DNA from: Branchiostoma floridae
Lineage: Eukaryota > Chordata > Leptocardii > Amphioxiformes > Branchiostomatidae
DNA: 64,000 nt
Assembly: GCF_000003815.2 (NCBI RefSeq)
Contig: NC_049985.1
Location: 7,314,066-7,378,065 of the forward strand
Direction: 5' to 3'
The position numbers and the translations under genes were made by a program. Below are positions 49,756 through 61,675 of this stretch, in pieces; position 1 is the stretch's first letter; each line of letters begins with the position of its first letter. Under the pieces are notes generated by a model. It had not been told where the DNA came from. It searched no databases and saw only the letters and a program-made list of their open reading frames with translations.

Positions 49756-50632
49756 TAGAGAGGAGGAAACCGGAATGATTTAACGGAAAACAGAGCATCA
49801 GAAGACATTTAGAGGCTTTACGTTCAGAAAGCTTCCATCAGTCACATTAAATCGAATTATACAGTAGACTCGAACTAATTGCATCGCGGCCAATTGCATT
49901 ATTCCGGGAATTGCATATAAATCTGAAAACCCAACCATTTCTCGTTAACTCCATCATAAATAGAATGGCATAATTGCCTGTGCTATTATGGCATAAGTCT
50001 GTTATTTGCATGTAAAAAAAGTCCCAGCGCATGCATGGTATGCTGACCTGGAATATATGATTAAGATAACCAAAACAGCAAAAATAACTGACAAGATTAT
50101 GTAGACTGGCATCAGATTGCCCAAAGTTTTATAATTGTCTCTGAATGGTTACAGAGAGATGCGGTTTCTGGTGAAAGTGTCGAGGGTTGATATGCATGTG
50201 GCTCTGCCTGGCGTCGGCACCACAGAGGAACAACGACATGGAAGATCATGGAATTACATGACCAACGAAGTGGATTTATGGTTGTCTTTGATGTCGCCTC
50301 ACTTCAAAGCTGATAAACGCGATCAAATACGAGGCAATTGATGGTGGCAGTAATGTTGTATTAATTTAAGCCCATAACTAGATAGTTCAGGAGCCTTCGA
50401 GCACTTTTATAGGGTATAGGGTTCGGAACATTTTACGCATGTTTCGTACAGCCTTTTCTGCAAAGAAGGCTGCTGAATTTCAAATTTAGCTGTCTTCTAA
50501 CGGAAAAATCTGCCTATGGTCCTGTGGGTGATTGTTCTGTCAGCCTACCTGGAAATTCTACCTACGACATCAAAATCGTGCGACGACCTACATTGGATGT
50601 GACAGCAAAGTAAAGTTATCCATGCAGAACGT

Positions 50633-50840
50633 GGGCAACTTGAACATGACTTTATATTCCCGTAACATCTATACAACGCAGGCAACTTGAACATGACTTT
50701 ATATTCCCGTAACATCTGATATAGAAGCTCCTTGATACAATACAGGAAACTTGAACATGACTTTCTATTCCCGTAATAATATCTATACAACGCGGGGAAC
50801 TTGAACATGACTTTGTATTCCCGCCACACCGTTTGGCATA
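50633..50840. repeat. Four-unit tandem repeat of 47-64 bp
   Basis: Units start near 50634, 50681, 50745 and 50796, each carrying aacttgaacatgactttata and ttcccg. On the minus strand the frame repeats REYKVMFK.PALYR three times. No known family. Confidence 0.8.
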
Positions 50841-51245
50841 TTAGACACTCGCGACAAGCCGACCAGTAAATATCTTCTGAATTGGCTGTTTGAGTGGCGA
50901 ATGAGGTTGTTAATTGCGCGAGTTCCACCCGGATGGCGTGACGAATGAAGACACCGTCATGTCTGCGGCACATTTATTACCGACTCCCAGCGGAGTGGAG
51001 AGGTTGATTGTCAATGCCACTTCCTGTGCCCACCGCTAACCTAATCTCCGAGCAGATTTAGGGTCCTGGTCAGGTACTATTAGTGTTTACCTCTATAACT
51101 TAGGAAACTCAGAATGGATTGTGGTCGTTGAAACGTCATGTGGCAGTATGCAGTCTTTCTCCATCTTCTTCTAACTGTTGTAGAGGGACCTCGTTCTATC
51201 GCAGTTAGCAATCGGTATGTCATATTTTGATGCTTCCGGCTAGAT

Positions 51246-51505
51246 GGCGGATCTGCTTTGCGGTGATCTGGCCATTGAAATCTCCTTGGAACTGTTGAAC
51301 ATACTGTAGATGTGTTTGCGTCTGCCGTGCGTTGATACATAAAAGAGCATAAATGCTGGCAGGTTCATCCTCGGGGATGCGCAAAGATGTGACAAATTTA
51401 GGTACAGTGGGATTTGTACATTAGGAAATGTAAACAAATGGTCTACGGTATTCTAACTTCCAAATCTCTCCAAAAGTCCGATTTTCAACAAAGTAGCTAC
51501 GTATC
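51246..51505. repeat. Duplicated block, copy 1 (partner at 52546)
   Basis: About 80% identical to 52546-52825 along 260 bp, in the same orientation (tctgccgtgcgt, gatctggccattgaaatct, ttttcaacaaagt). The minus frame shares VCSTVPRRFQWPDHR with the partner. Confidence 0.85.
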
Positions 51506-52545
51506 ATATATTGTCGCGTTTTTAAAGTCCCTGATAGCTAGTCATGGCGCAGTCATTTACATGCTAAACATGTCACTTGCTTGCCAAAGATTGTAGAGTC
51601 AAAGTCAGTAAAGGTAATGTCAACGGCATTTCATTTGAGTCCAAATACCAAGCTGTCAAAACTATGATTAACATGCAAAACATTGTAATATGTGCTTCCA
51701 TGCTTGACTGTACCCTAATTCCAAGTCAAGATAAAGTCCCACATGCACATGCATGTATGTGATATGTATGTATGTATACATGGCAGTGTGTAATAGGAAG
51801 CCAAGCAAATACATACTTAAGTCATATATTCATTTTCTGTTTTTTAGATACCAAAATTAAAATGTCATAATATATCAACTACTTTTTCACAGCGTTGACA
51901 TTAAATTGTATTGTGTCAAATTTTTGTGTGTTCCCGAATTCGTCGTCAAATCATAATAATCACTACGCAAAGGAAAGACTTTATTCACAAGGGATCCTAG
52001 AGGTACCAGAGGGTAACTTTGTATGCCAATTAGTACAACTACAAACCTACCTCCTGTAGCTAGAGGTCGGCAATTATCCAGGAAATTATACATACACATG
52101 AATGAATGTTAAAGGTGATGTACACACCAACGTAGCAAAATACGTTAGTTTTGATTATTCCGTATAGTCCCTGTCACTCCCACAACCGACCAACTCCTGT
52201 CAATCCGCAGTGGGACGTGGCCATAGATAAAGACATATGGGATATATACACAAACACACGCGCAAAAAACAAACAGATACGCCGAACACAATATGGCCTT
52301 ATGCTAGGGTCACATTTCCAATCCGACACCCGGTCGGGCGAAATGAACAAAAGGCAAAAATAAACGCCCCAAATATATTGAAGAGCATAAATTGTACATG
52401 TTATACACGTCTAATAACTAAATTATGAAAATGCTGGCTTCGGCGTGCTACAGTAAACTTTTGTTGAGATTTGGACCACTTCTGTACTGTCATCATCATC
52501 ATCGTCATCGGCAGGCGACTGTAAGTTTCTTCCATGCCCTTCTGT

Positions 52546-52825
52546 TGGTGGATCTGCTTTGCGCATGCGGTGATCTGGCCATTGAAATCTTCTAGGCACT
52601 GTTGAACAAACTAGAGATAGGAGGTACGTAGCTTGGCGTCCTCGTATGCGTCTGCCGTGCGTAGATACATAAAGAGCATAGATGTTGGCAGGTTCCTCTG
52701 GCATGCGCAAATATGGGACAAATTGCACAAATCTAGGTACCGTGGTATTTGTACATTAGAAAATATAAACAGTCTATGGTCTATACTCCCAACCCTCACC
52801 AAAAGTCTGATTTTCAGCAAAGTTG
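52546..52825. repeat. Duplicated block, copy 2
   Basis: Partner of 51246-51505. Relative to copy 1 it has an extra gcatgc in the shared minus-strand frame (adding Met-Arg) and longer inserts elsewhere. A run of cat/gtc triplets at 52490-52510, encoding poly-Asp in that frame, adjoins it. Confidence 0.85.
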
Positions 52826-53519
52826 AATATCAGTATGACTCTTCGACTTGTAACGTGTTCCTCTACATCAACTTCCCTTGAAATATCACCAGAGTTTTCG
52901 GCAGGGACATCCCAGTAGAACACCCGTGTACGATACCTGGAAAACGTAGGAACCGTTGATCATCATTCCAAGAAGTTGGTGCACTGACCTCGCTTATGAA
53001 CTACTCATGGATGACCCGATGCAGCAGGAGGCGCATGGTGCCAACGTCACGACACAAGCTGGACCAAGCTGTGGGAACGCCGTTAATTTGCCGATCGGCG
53101 AACCACGGGGAATTCTCTGTCAGCCTTCAGATTGATCGTCCTTTGGACTGATCTATCAATTCTAAAATCTACAGCGGACCTATGTGCAGGATCAAGTTGA
53201 TCTGTGTCCACACAAACCCACACAGCTCATCAAATCCTCATGTTCTGTAGTCTGGAAGGTTTGTTGAAAGATAGAATTGACTTAGAGCAAGCATGATAAG
53301 GATCATGCATTTATAGGCTTCTCTGTGGTTCACACCAGAGTGCGTTTGGTACAAGTGGAAGTACAAGTTCACAGTCACGCACGCCGTTTCAAGCAAATGA
53401 ACATTTTTCGAGCTTGCTACCCGGTCTAAATCTGATTAACGTCCTGGTAGTCGTGCTCTGAATACAACATTTTGCGGTGACCTTGCCGCATGTGGTCACT
53501 CCAAGGCAATATCTGCTGG

Positions 53520-53885
53520 ACTGTACTTACCTTCGCCAAGACGCCTAATAACATGTTTTGGAGGAGTTTGCATGTATATTTTGTACGTGTGTCTGTATGG
53601 GTGTAACGTTATGTAACGTTATGTTGTTAAACAGCAAAACTAAAAGGGCTATAGATCTATAGATAGATTCGTATGTGATCATATTAAGCCATGTCCTATT
53701 GAAGAAAAGACTTTGCTTCCAAACGGCAGCTGTTCTTGGTACTGCAGCAGGACTTCCGGTTTTGATACCTCGTGTCTTACAGAAGCTATGGTTAGGATTA
53801 TTTGGCGATAGATGGCTTCCGTGCTCTGAAGAAGTGACACAAGTTTGAACCCTCTAGCGGCGTAATCTTGGACTGCAGCTATGTC
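53520..53885 (+). repeat. Decayed family B fragment
   Basis: Plus-oriented landmarks cttcgccaag, gttgttaaacagc, tactgcagcaggacttccgg, ctatggttagg, gatagatggct and aaccctctagcgg are in family order, though the microsatellite is lost. Confidence 0.65.
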
Positions 53886-53966
53886 TATTTATCTAATCTT
53901 TTTGTACAAAAAATCGTATTGAAAAACGTGATCACTACGTGGAGACGACACGATGGGCGAAACTTT

Positions 53967-53998
53967 GAAAGAGATAGAGATAGAGATAGAGATAGAAA
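53967..53998. repeat. (GAGATA)n microsatellite
   Basis: About five tandem agagat units. Confidence 0.95.
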
Positions 53999-54149
53999 AT
54001 AAATGATTATGGGGTGAGTGTACATTTGTTTTTGCACCCTTCCCATGAACATCTTTGCCACTGTCTCGGCCTTTAGATTGAACCCATCTTTGGCAGGTAA
54101 GAGCTGAAAAATTGAAAGCTTTCTCACATTACTTCACCAAGACGATATT

Positions 54150-54345
54150 CATCAGAAGTTCCTAATGTTGAATTAGTGTGATAGCACTCCCCTCATCACA
54201 TCAATTCACCGAAATGAGATACACTGAATTTCCTAATGTTGAATTATTGTGATACCAGCCCTCTTATCACATTACGTTACCATGAAGAGCATCTTGAAAC
54301 CTCCTTTTGATGAATCAATGTGATAACACCCCTCCCCCATTACAT
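54150..54345. repeat. Three-unit degenerate tandem repeat
   Basis: Three units of 70-75 bp carry tcctaatgttgaatta (twice exactly), tgtgata, acccctc and a tcacat/ttacat element; the third is most diverged. Confidence 0.65.
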
Positions 54346-54502
54346 ACATGTAGTGGGGTCGCATGCCGTAACAGTTATGTGCGTTTAGTTTATCCAGAAC
54401 CCTTAGGTCCCGGGTTCAATTATGTACCCTTAGGAAAGGCACTTCCCGTGACTTTCCTCGCTTCACTCAGGTTCACTCAGGTAGAAATGAGTACCTAAAT
54501 GC
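54346..54502 (+). mobile_element. tRNA-derived SINE, plus strand
   Basis: The head has cgcatgccgtaacagttatg (A-box region) and cccgggttcaatt (B-box region), with the body cccttaggaaaggcacttcc and the tail ttcactcaggtagaaatgag. The tail matches the split SINE at 27136 rather than the copies at 14.5 kb, so two subfamilies are present. Confidence 0.8.
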
Positions 54503-54962
54503 GGTTATGGACATCCCTCGGAAATAATGTTAAATAAGGACTGTGCATACCATAATGATCAACATAATGATCGTGGGCACTAAAGGAAGAGGGAACGAAC
54601 ACCGAATGTCCTCCGTTTCATCGGTTAAAAGATAAACCAATCCACTATTCTTCTCCACCTGTCTCTATCCTCCGCCGCTCTTATGGCTTCCGCTAAGTTC
54701 AACCCGGTCCATTCTTTTATGTTGTCTTCCCATCGTTTCTTCTGTCTTCCTCTCTTTCGGCTTCCTGGGACTGTCCCTTGTAGTATTGTTTTTGTTAACC
54801 CCGACGACCTTGCCGCATGACCAAACCATCTTATGGTTATGGACATCCCTCGTTAAATAATGACTGTGCATGCCATATTGATCAACATAATGATCGTGGA
54901 CACTAAAGGAAGAAATAAGAAACACTGAATGTCCTTCATTTCATCGGGTAAAAAAATAAACC
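54503..54962. repeat. 130-bp direct repeats flanking a LINE fragment
   Basis: 54503-54638 and 54835-54962 are direct repeats (ggttatggacatccctcg at the start, taatgatcgtgg and cactaaaggaag inside, ataaacc at the end). They enclose 196 bp of LINE sequence and nothing else. Confidence 0.9.
54639..54834 (-). pseudogene. Non-LTR retrotransposon ORF2 C-terminal fragment
   Basis: The minus frame reads WFGHAARSS, then QGTVPGSRKRGRQKKRWEDN, then IKEWTGLNLAEAIRAAEDRD and RWRRIV, the C-terminal region after the reverse transcriptase in a widespread LINE group (G+ArR, GRxKKRWxDNI, DRxxWR). Only about 65 codons remain, without the catalytic domain, so it is inactive. Confidence 0.85.
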
Positions 54963-55139
54963 TACCATCAAAATACTGTCACCACTTTTTCACGATTATC
55001 GCGTTTTCAAGAAAGAAATATTCTCTGAAGTAAATAAATGTGATGCATAATCGGCTCTTAAAACTCGTATGAATAGTTAGGAACCTGTATCGTGATAAAA
55101 GATCGGTTTTGCATACAGTAATCTAGATACATAAAGCTA

Positions 55140-55342
55140 CTTCACCTTTATCCGTGGGGTAACCTATATCCGTTGTTTGATAAAAACAGTGTGTATAGGG
55201 ATAATAATTCGACGGACTGTGGCTCTAAATTGCAATACGTGTATTTTCAAAATTTTGCAGTTTAAAACCACCGTCGGTCGCTCCCTTAATACCGTGTTTT
55301 TTTAAACAACGGATATAGGTTATCCCACGAATAAAGGTGAAC
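55140..55342. mobile_element. MITE with ttcacctttatccgtgg termini
   Basis: 203 bp flanked by TA. Long inverted ends (about 48 bp, few mismatches) include cacctttatccgtgg, taacctatatccgttgttt and their complement aaacaacggatataggtta. Confidence 0.88.
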
Positions 55343-55776
55343 TAGCGTTACATCCTATAGATCTGCTTTTGTACTAGTATTACTATTCCGGTAAGCACAG
55401 GATGTGTCAACCATAACATTACAGCGTGGTATTTGTGACATAATGTTCATTCTGCAGACTCAAACTATCACTGAGGCTTAGATTTATACCAGAGACAAGT
55501 CGCCAAGGAAAACTAATGTCCCTATACTCATGCTAGCAGCAGAGTGCGTGTATCAACTACACTTTTATCACCGAACCATGTACAAACTCTCTGTCTGATT
55601 GTCTTGATCAAGCAGACTATTCGTCCTTTGTTGTAACACATGGGGTTTGCGCCAATGCTGTAGGGGTCGCGGGTTAACTAGATGTACTCAGCGTCAGAAC
55701 TGGAAGTGTAGAATGCGTACGCACAAGAAAGGGCCAAAGTTACGACCCCGACCGGCAGAATTTGATGCGGCGTTGA

Positions 55777-55808
<32 letters not shown>

Positions 55809-55810
55809 GT
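55777..55810. repeat. TG run followed by poly-G
   Basis: About seven TG units, then about 18 consecutive G. A G run of this length can form quadruplex structures. Confidence 0.95.
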
Positions 55811-57117
55811 ATTGGTTCAGCGCAACATTGATGCTTATTGAATAAAGATATAACGTTAAGTGCCATTGATAGGTTTTCGACTAGGTACAGAATACGTCTA
55901 GAATGCTGTGTTGTTGGAACATCACAGGAACATTGTTGATATTAATCTTTGTACAATTTGCTTTTCACAACAAAATATTTGCCAAGCACAAATTTATACG
56001 CAAACCCAGCAGCAACGCCGCGATGTGCCGATCATCAAAAACTGTAAATACGGCATAATGTTTCTTCTTGTGGACCAGAAGTAGAGCAATTACTGGATAT
56101 AATGACCTCTATCATCACTGTACTACTGGACTTTGTCATATGAAAGCATTATGTGGGTTAGATTTAGATTATAGCTGCAGGCTTCCTTCGACGAGGAAAA
56201 TTAGTGCAAGACACGTTGCATGTACCTGGGCTGAAATCAGATATCCTTCAACATGAAAGTGATTTTTTTTTAAACACTCACTCGCGCCCTGTCACTTCCT
56301 AAACACCATGTGGTTAGTCCTCTTAGCCTACTCTATGAACCGGGCATTTCTGTGCACGTGGCTTATGATATCTTTCTTTTCTACTGGCATATCAGTTTTC
56401 AAAGACAGTTGCACTCGAAGTTCCTGTGGCCGCCTGGCTACCTTTGGCTAAAGATACATTGAACAACTGAACGGCACACTATGTTTACAAAAAATCTTAC
56501 CATGATTTGTTGCCAGCACTCTCCACAGTAATAGTAGTGACTTCCTGTTGTTGGGGAGCGTGTCTACACTGTAGCACGACGATCTTCGTTTCAACTTCAG
56601 CGGCCGAATCCTACAGACACGATGGACTTCCTGTCGTATTCAACAACAACAACCGGCTCAATGCGGTCCCACTAGCCACAACCGGCGCGAGACAGTGAGC
56701 TTGGCTATAGCGTGCTGAAGGCTGGCGGTGGACATCAACACAAACCACTACATCCCACCAGCTCGCCGCACATCGCCGTGGACTTACAACTCTAAATGAT
56801 AATTATGAAGAGCAGCTAGCCCAGCGTCACGACCGGGAGCCACGTCACACGCACGCTTTGCATGGAGAAAACGATCATGAAGACGGAACGTAAGCTCCTG
56901 GCAGAAAACCACGCCCCCAGAGAGTAGCGTCTCCTAGCAACGCTCATACGTACAGACCAAACAGGTGAGGTACAAATGATGGGATCCGTAGAGAAGCTTC
57001 CCGGCTACCATGTTCTAATCATCCGCCAGAGGAATAGTTCCATTTCAATCAACTTTGCGTTTGATTCTTTCAAAATGAGAACAATCAGTGCATCACTGAG
57101 CGACCGTTCAGCTCAGC
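55811..57117. other. No gene seen apart from the CpG-rich segment
   Basis: Frames are short and unrelated to known proteins. Confidence 0.4.
56570..56970 (+). promoter_or_regulatory. CpG-rich segment with RFX-type X-box
   Basis: A local CpG-rich stretch holds gtctcctagcaacg at about 56928-56941, close to the RFX X-box consensus (gttgctaggagac on minus), and a donor-like cag|gtgagg at about 56966. It could be a 5' UTR exon with its promoter, but no coding frame follows. Confidence 0.25.
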
Positions 57118-57359
57118 TCAGCTATACTCTTTTCCTACTTCTGAAGATTTGACAGGTGGCAAGACGGATTTCACAGACAAAGAACGACTTTTTTTCATGC
57201 ATCTGTGTGACCAGTGATTTTTTGTTTGGGGTATGATGGAAGGTGGAAAAGTATTACAAAACAAAACAAAAAATGTAAAAAAAATCGTTCTTTGTTCTGG
57301 TAAAATACGTCGAGTCATCTGTCGAATCTGAAAAAACGTAGGAAAAGAGTATAGCTGAG
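57118..57359. mobile_element. MITE with tcagctatactcttttcctac termini
   Basis: 242 bp. The 21-bp ends are perfectly inverted and inner arms pair as well (agacaaagaacgac / gttctttgttctg), giving a long hairpin. Confidence 0.85.
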
Positions 57360-59898
57360 AGGATATTCAAAGCAACATTTTCAAAGAATTAACCAATAAA
57401 CTTGGACGCTACTCTGACATCCTTATGCCCATAAATTTTGAAGTCAGGGATGCGGTTTCCATCGCCGTGACCGGTTGCCGGTACCCTTTGGACCAGCCTG
57501 GAGGGTGGCGCTCACACAGGACTGAGCTGCCACAGGGTCAGGGGCGGTAAGTGGGGGCAATTTCGCGTCTCTCTGATGATTCTGCCCTTGGATGGAGACT
57601 GATGCATATAATACCGGCTTGGTTCAGCTCCAAGCCCTCGTGTACCAATAATCTCAGCTAAGCCGGTCTATAAAAGCTATAAGACCCCACCTGGATAATA
57701 GGACAGACGTGTTGAAACCTTTTATCAGGTATGTGTCCGCTGTGAGGAATAAAGCGGGTGTCTCAGTCGACTGTGCCATTGTGCTAGGAAATTGCGCCAA
57801 TTCGAAAAAAATGCGTCAATTTCTCCTTGCGGTCACAATGACGCACTTGCCTATGAAGCCAAGATGAGCAGGTTACTGGAAATGACACCAAAATACAAAA
57901 TTTTGTTATTATCTGTAACAAGAATAGTATCATTCACACCCTTCTGATGTTATCGAACACTACGCCATTGAAAGATCATTCTTTAGATTCGACGACTTTG
58001 TCACGGGGTAATGTCTGTCAATGACATCACAGTGCACATGGCAAATAGTTCGTAAACTGACACTATGGTCCGTAAAAAAATACAATATTTCCTTTCGCCG
58101 ACTTTTAAGAATGTGTTTACCTTGAGCCACTGTGCTGTGTTCTGAACGGGTTACCATGTTTACTGTGACGTCATTGACGACGTCATAATCTTGATAGCGC
58201 AATGTTCAATAACAGAATTCTGTATTCTTGTTGCAAACGCGTATGTATGTTACATGAATACTGCTATCCTTGTTGTAGAACATAAAAAATTGTACTTTTG
58301 TTTCATACGGTCTTACAAGGTGCTCCTACAAGATGATAACATGTCCACTTATGATATTTGCCGCAAAATTGATGAGATATTCTAAAATATTTTGCAGCTT
58401 CGGGCGAGTTGCGGCACGTTTGCGAATATCTGGCGTAGTTTGACGGAGTTTGCCGCAGTCCAGTGAGATACCTGCTGTGTTGGGTGTAGAGGGCTGAAAT
58501 CATAAAAAAACACGAATCATTTTGATAATCTAAGGATATATGGTAATTTTTGCTCATACGTACGCCCAGTTCACTACAAACAACCAGTGTGATGCATATG
58601 AAAGCGTTAATCAGGCAGTTAACATCATCACAGATCCATATGCGATGCAATATAGAAGACACAAGATTTAGTAATCAGTCCTCATCACCCTCGATTCCTG
58701 TCGTGACTGTCACTGAACCAATAAAGTAGCCTGTATTCTCCGAGAATATAAGCTGTCTGGCGGCGGCCGCCAATAGACCTAGTCACCCCGCAAAGATTGT
58801 GCAGCCATCCCGCTCCCTAATGATGTACGAAAGGCACAGTCAGGCACCAAAAAATGCATTCTGTGGATTACGTCACATTTAGCCTCTGCAGGGTTTCCTG
58901 TATTAACCTCCTTGGTATGAGGAACAATATTCAAATCGTTTTATACTTCGTATCTTACACTGTACATGTATACACTGTTTTTGCCTACGCTGTCAAGGAG
59001 TGAGCCTAATACATGTGATACTTTATATTTCGCAAGAATTCCAGGAATTGTACAGGCATTCCTTTGGCTGTCTTGGCATGGGTATTGTTTTTGATACCAT
59101 CTATGATCCTAGAAAGAGGGACAGTGTCAAACCAGAAACACCGTGAAGTTGGTAACAAGGGACAAATGTGGTGGACGTAGAATCAAGGAGTACTTACTCC
59201 ATAAGATCCGAAAGTTTGTAACGTTAGACAGCCAAAAATTGCAAACCTGGGTTTGACATGGGAAATATGGTAGACTTATTGACAGGAACACCCCAATCAT
59301 TTCTTTCCCAGCTTTGATTCTTCTTTTGTTCACTACCGTCGCCTATTGCAATGGGCACTCATCATCTCTATTTCCATGATATAGTAGAGTGTACGCGTAC
59401 GTGGCTGTTATCCACAAATTTAACTCAACTTGGCCAAACCGCCATCCGTAATTGCCACGGACTTGCCCTGTCTTTTCCCAATATAAAGCATCACCTGGCA
59501 ATTTGAGTCCGCCTTTTGATACTGATCAAAAGCGGTGTGTGTTCAAACCGATGATCGTTATTTTCGTGGTTCGTCTCAACGATGTGGGCTACCTTTTAAG
59601 TGTAACGCTGATCTGCACGGACGTTCTATGAACCTTAGGCTTTTTTTGTGATGTGCAATGTGTGGCTGAGTTCTCTCCAAAATGATACAAATGTGTCTAC
59701 TGTTTTATTCTACTGATATTTCATCAATTTTGTGTTGTATATTTAGGTATGTGACCATGCCTATCAGCCTCGCTGCCTATGTATCCACATTGTCTGACTG
59801 AATAAAGTGATACAAACGGAATTCATTATACCTACACACTATGTGTACATGGTACTACGTACATGCAAGCAGACACAGAGGCAGGCACACACGCACGG

Positions 59899-59939
<41 letters not shown>

Positions 59940-60039
59940 CAAGCACAGACACAATAATACAACCTCACAGCCACAAATAAATTCATATGGCGTGCAGCTG
60001 ACTTATATTAATGGAGAGGGGAAACCAAGTGAAATAACA
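57360..60039. other. No gene seen
   Basis: 57420-57720 is GC-richer and repeat-like (ccggcttggttcagct / agctaagccggtc pairing). Minus frames near 58303-58662 show no family resemblance. Confidence 0.5.
59895..59938. repeat. CA microsatellite
   Basis: About 20 CA units followed by tgcaagcacagacac. Confidence 0.96.
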
Positions 60040-60108
60040 GAAACTGGGTGTGTAAAGAAACGCACAATTGCACCGTTGGCTTGTGCGTTTCTTTACACAC
60101 CCAGTTTC
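60040..60108. repeat. Perfect 28-bp hairpin with third repeat
   Basis: Arms 60040-60067 and 60081-60108 (gaaactgggtgtgtaaagaa ... / complement) pair without mismatch around a 13-nt loop. The block tttctttacacaccca is then repeated directly at 60105-60120. Confidence 0.95.
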
Positions 60109-61294
60109 TTTACACACCCAACTTGATAGATAATCATGACAGAATTTTGAAGAAAAAAACGCACAGACGCGCAAAACAACAGGCAAACAATTAAGAATGA
60201 ATTACTTTTGGCTTGGATAGGTGAGTGCCTAAACAGCACTAAGAGGCAAAGCGCACTTCAACAATGAGGACTGTGTGGTCGTGCCAGTAGCCTCTCACTC
60301 ACCGCGCATTGTACGGGTGCTCGACCTTCCATTATCCGTCCAGCACCCCTCTCTCGGGTAGCTGGGCCGGTTCACCCTTTCACCATGTCACGCGGAACCC
60401 GCAGTGTCCATTAGGCGTGAGCCTTTAGCAAGGGCCAATGAGGAATACATTCAAGTATTTTTGTACAATGCTCGAGTAGGTTGCTTAAAAGGCGAACCAG
60501 CTCGGCAAGCTTCCAACGTGACGGAACATTATATTAAAAATGAGAGATGTGAAGTGACCACAATGATCAGAAAGTTACCATTAAAAAGTACTTCGCTGAG
60601 TGTGAGGCAACGCGAATGATACAGTGGAGGGAATGGAATGGTACGTTGATGACTTTTGTCGTCGTTCTAACTGTTCATCATCCGATGCGTTGCTGATTTT
60701 GCTTACGATTTTGCTGCGATTTACTGCGCTCATCGTACTATATGCGGAATATGCCATCGCAAGAAATCGTACGCGCTTTGTGACCGGGGCTTTAATGGTG
60801 GCGGTACCACCAGAACATTCTCAGCGCTGCTCTTGTGGGCGATTAGAAATCCCAGGAAAACTAGACGAAGGGCGGAACATCGAAGCTTTGGTTCGATCCC
60901 CATGGCTGTTATTTGTCGTTCTTTTCTGTGATCTGTATCGAGGTTAGTGATTATAAGGTACAAAAACAAAAATTTCCGACATACAACCATTTACGATTGG
61001 TAGTCCGCATAAAGCTTGTTATTACGTTTGGACCAATCATGGCCGACGTTCCAAGGTATCCGATAACTGCATGCATGATGCCATAAGGCATAACGATGGA
61101 TAACCAGGCAAAGTACATGTACACAACTAGTAGTAACATAAGGAGTTCTCACGCCTCTTCGGCTTTGCTCTCCAAGCAGAGTGTTTCTATGTGTTTTAGG
61201 CGGTTTTGTGGGGCATTCAATTTCGACACGAAGAAAACGGTAATAGAACAAAATAAAATAAACAAAATAGAAAGCCAAAAAATACGTTAAAAAC

Positions 61295-61675
61295 AGCCGG
61301 GGCCGAACCTCTGCTTGCTTGGCCAGTGGACAATGTGTGCTACCGTACAAGAGCGTCGCCTTGTGACTGTTTGATGTATATCAGCATTGGAAGAGACCGG
61401 CCACAAGACTGGATTTAAAACGCCAATGGACGTCGGATACTGTAAATGCATTTAAGTTCGCGGGGATTTAATTTCGCGGTAGCGGGAAAATAGACTTTTC
61501 TCGGTGGTTTTAATTTCGCGGTAGCACCATGCACTGTAGTCTCTTACTGTTAAGGAAAAATGTTTGCGGTGGTTTTAAATTCGCGGTGAAGCGGCCGCCG
61601 CGAAAACCGCGAACATTAATCCACCGCGAATATTTCTGCATTTATAGTATTCCTATTCTCCAAGCAGAGGTTGGG
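61295..61675. mobile_element. Outer element with aacctctgcttg ends around a nested MITE
   Basis: The ends ccgaacctctgcttg and caagcagaggttggg are inverted and resemble family A termini. The MITE at 61440-61647 fills the right half. Boundaries are approximate. Confidence 0.45.
61440..61647. mobile_element. MITE with ctgtaaatgcattt and ttcgcggt repeats
   Basis: 208 bp flanked by TA. The ends ctgtaaatgcatttaagttc and the reverse complement of ctataaatgcagaaatattc are inverted; ttcgcggt and accgcgaa recur six or more times inside, making the whole element self-complementary. Confidence 0.85.

Noticed and set aside
60624-60947. 107-codon plus frame with hydrophobic stretch
   Set aside because: No family match; the opposite strand is open as well and no splice or promoter signal was found.
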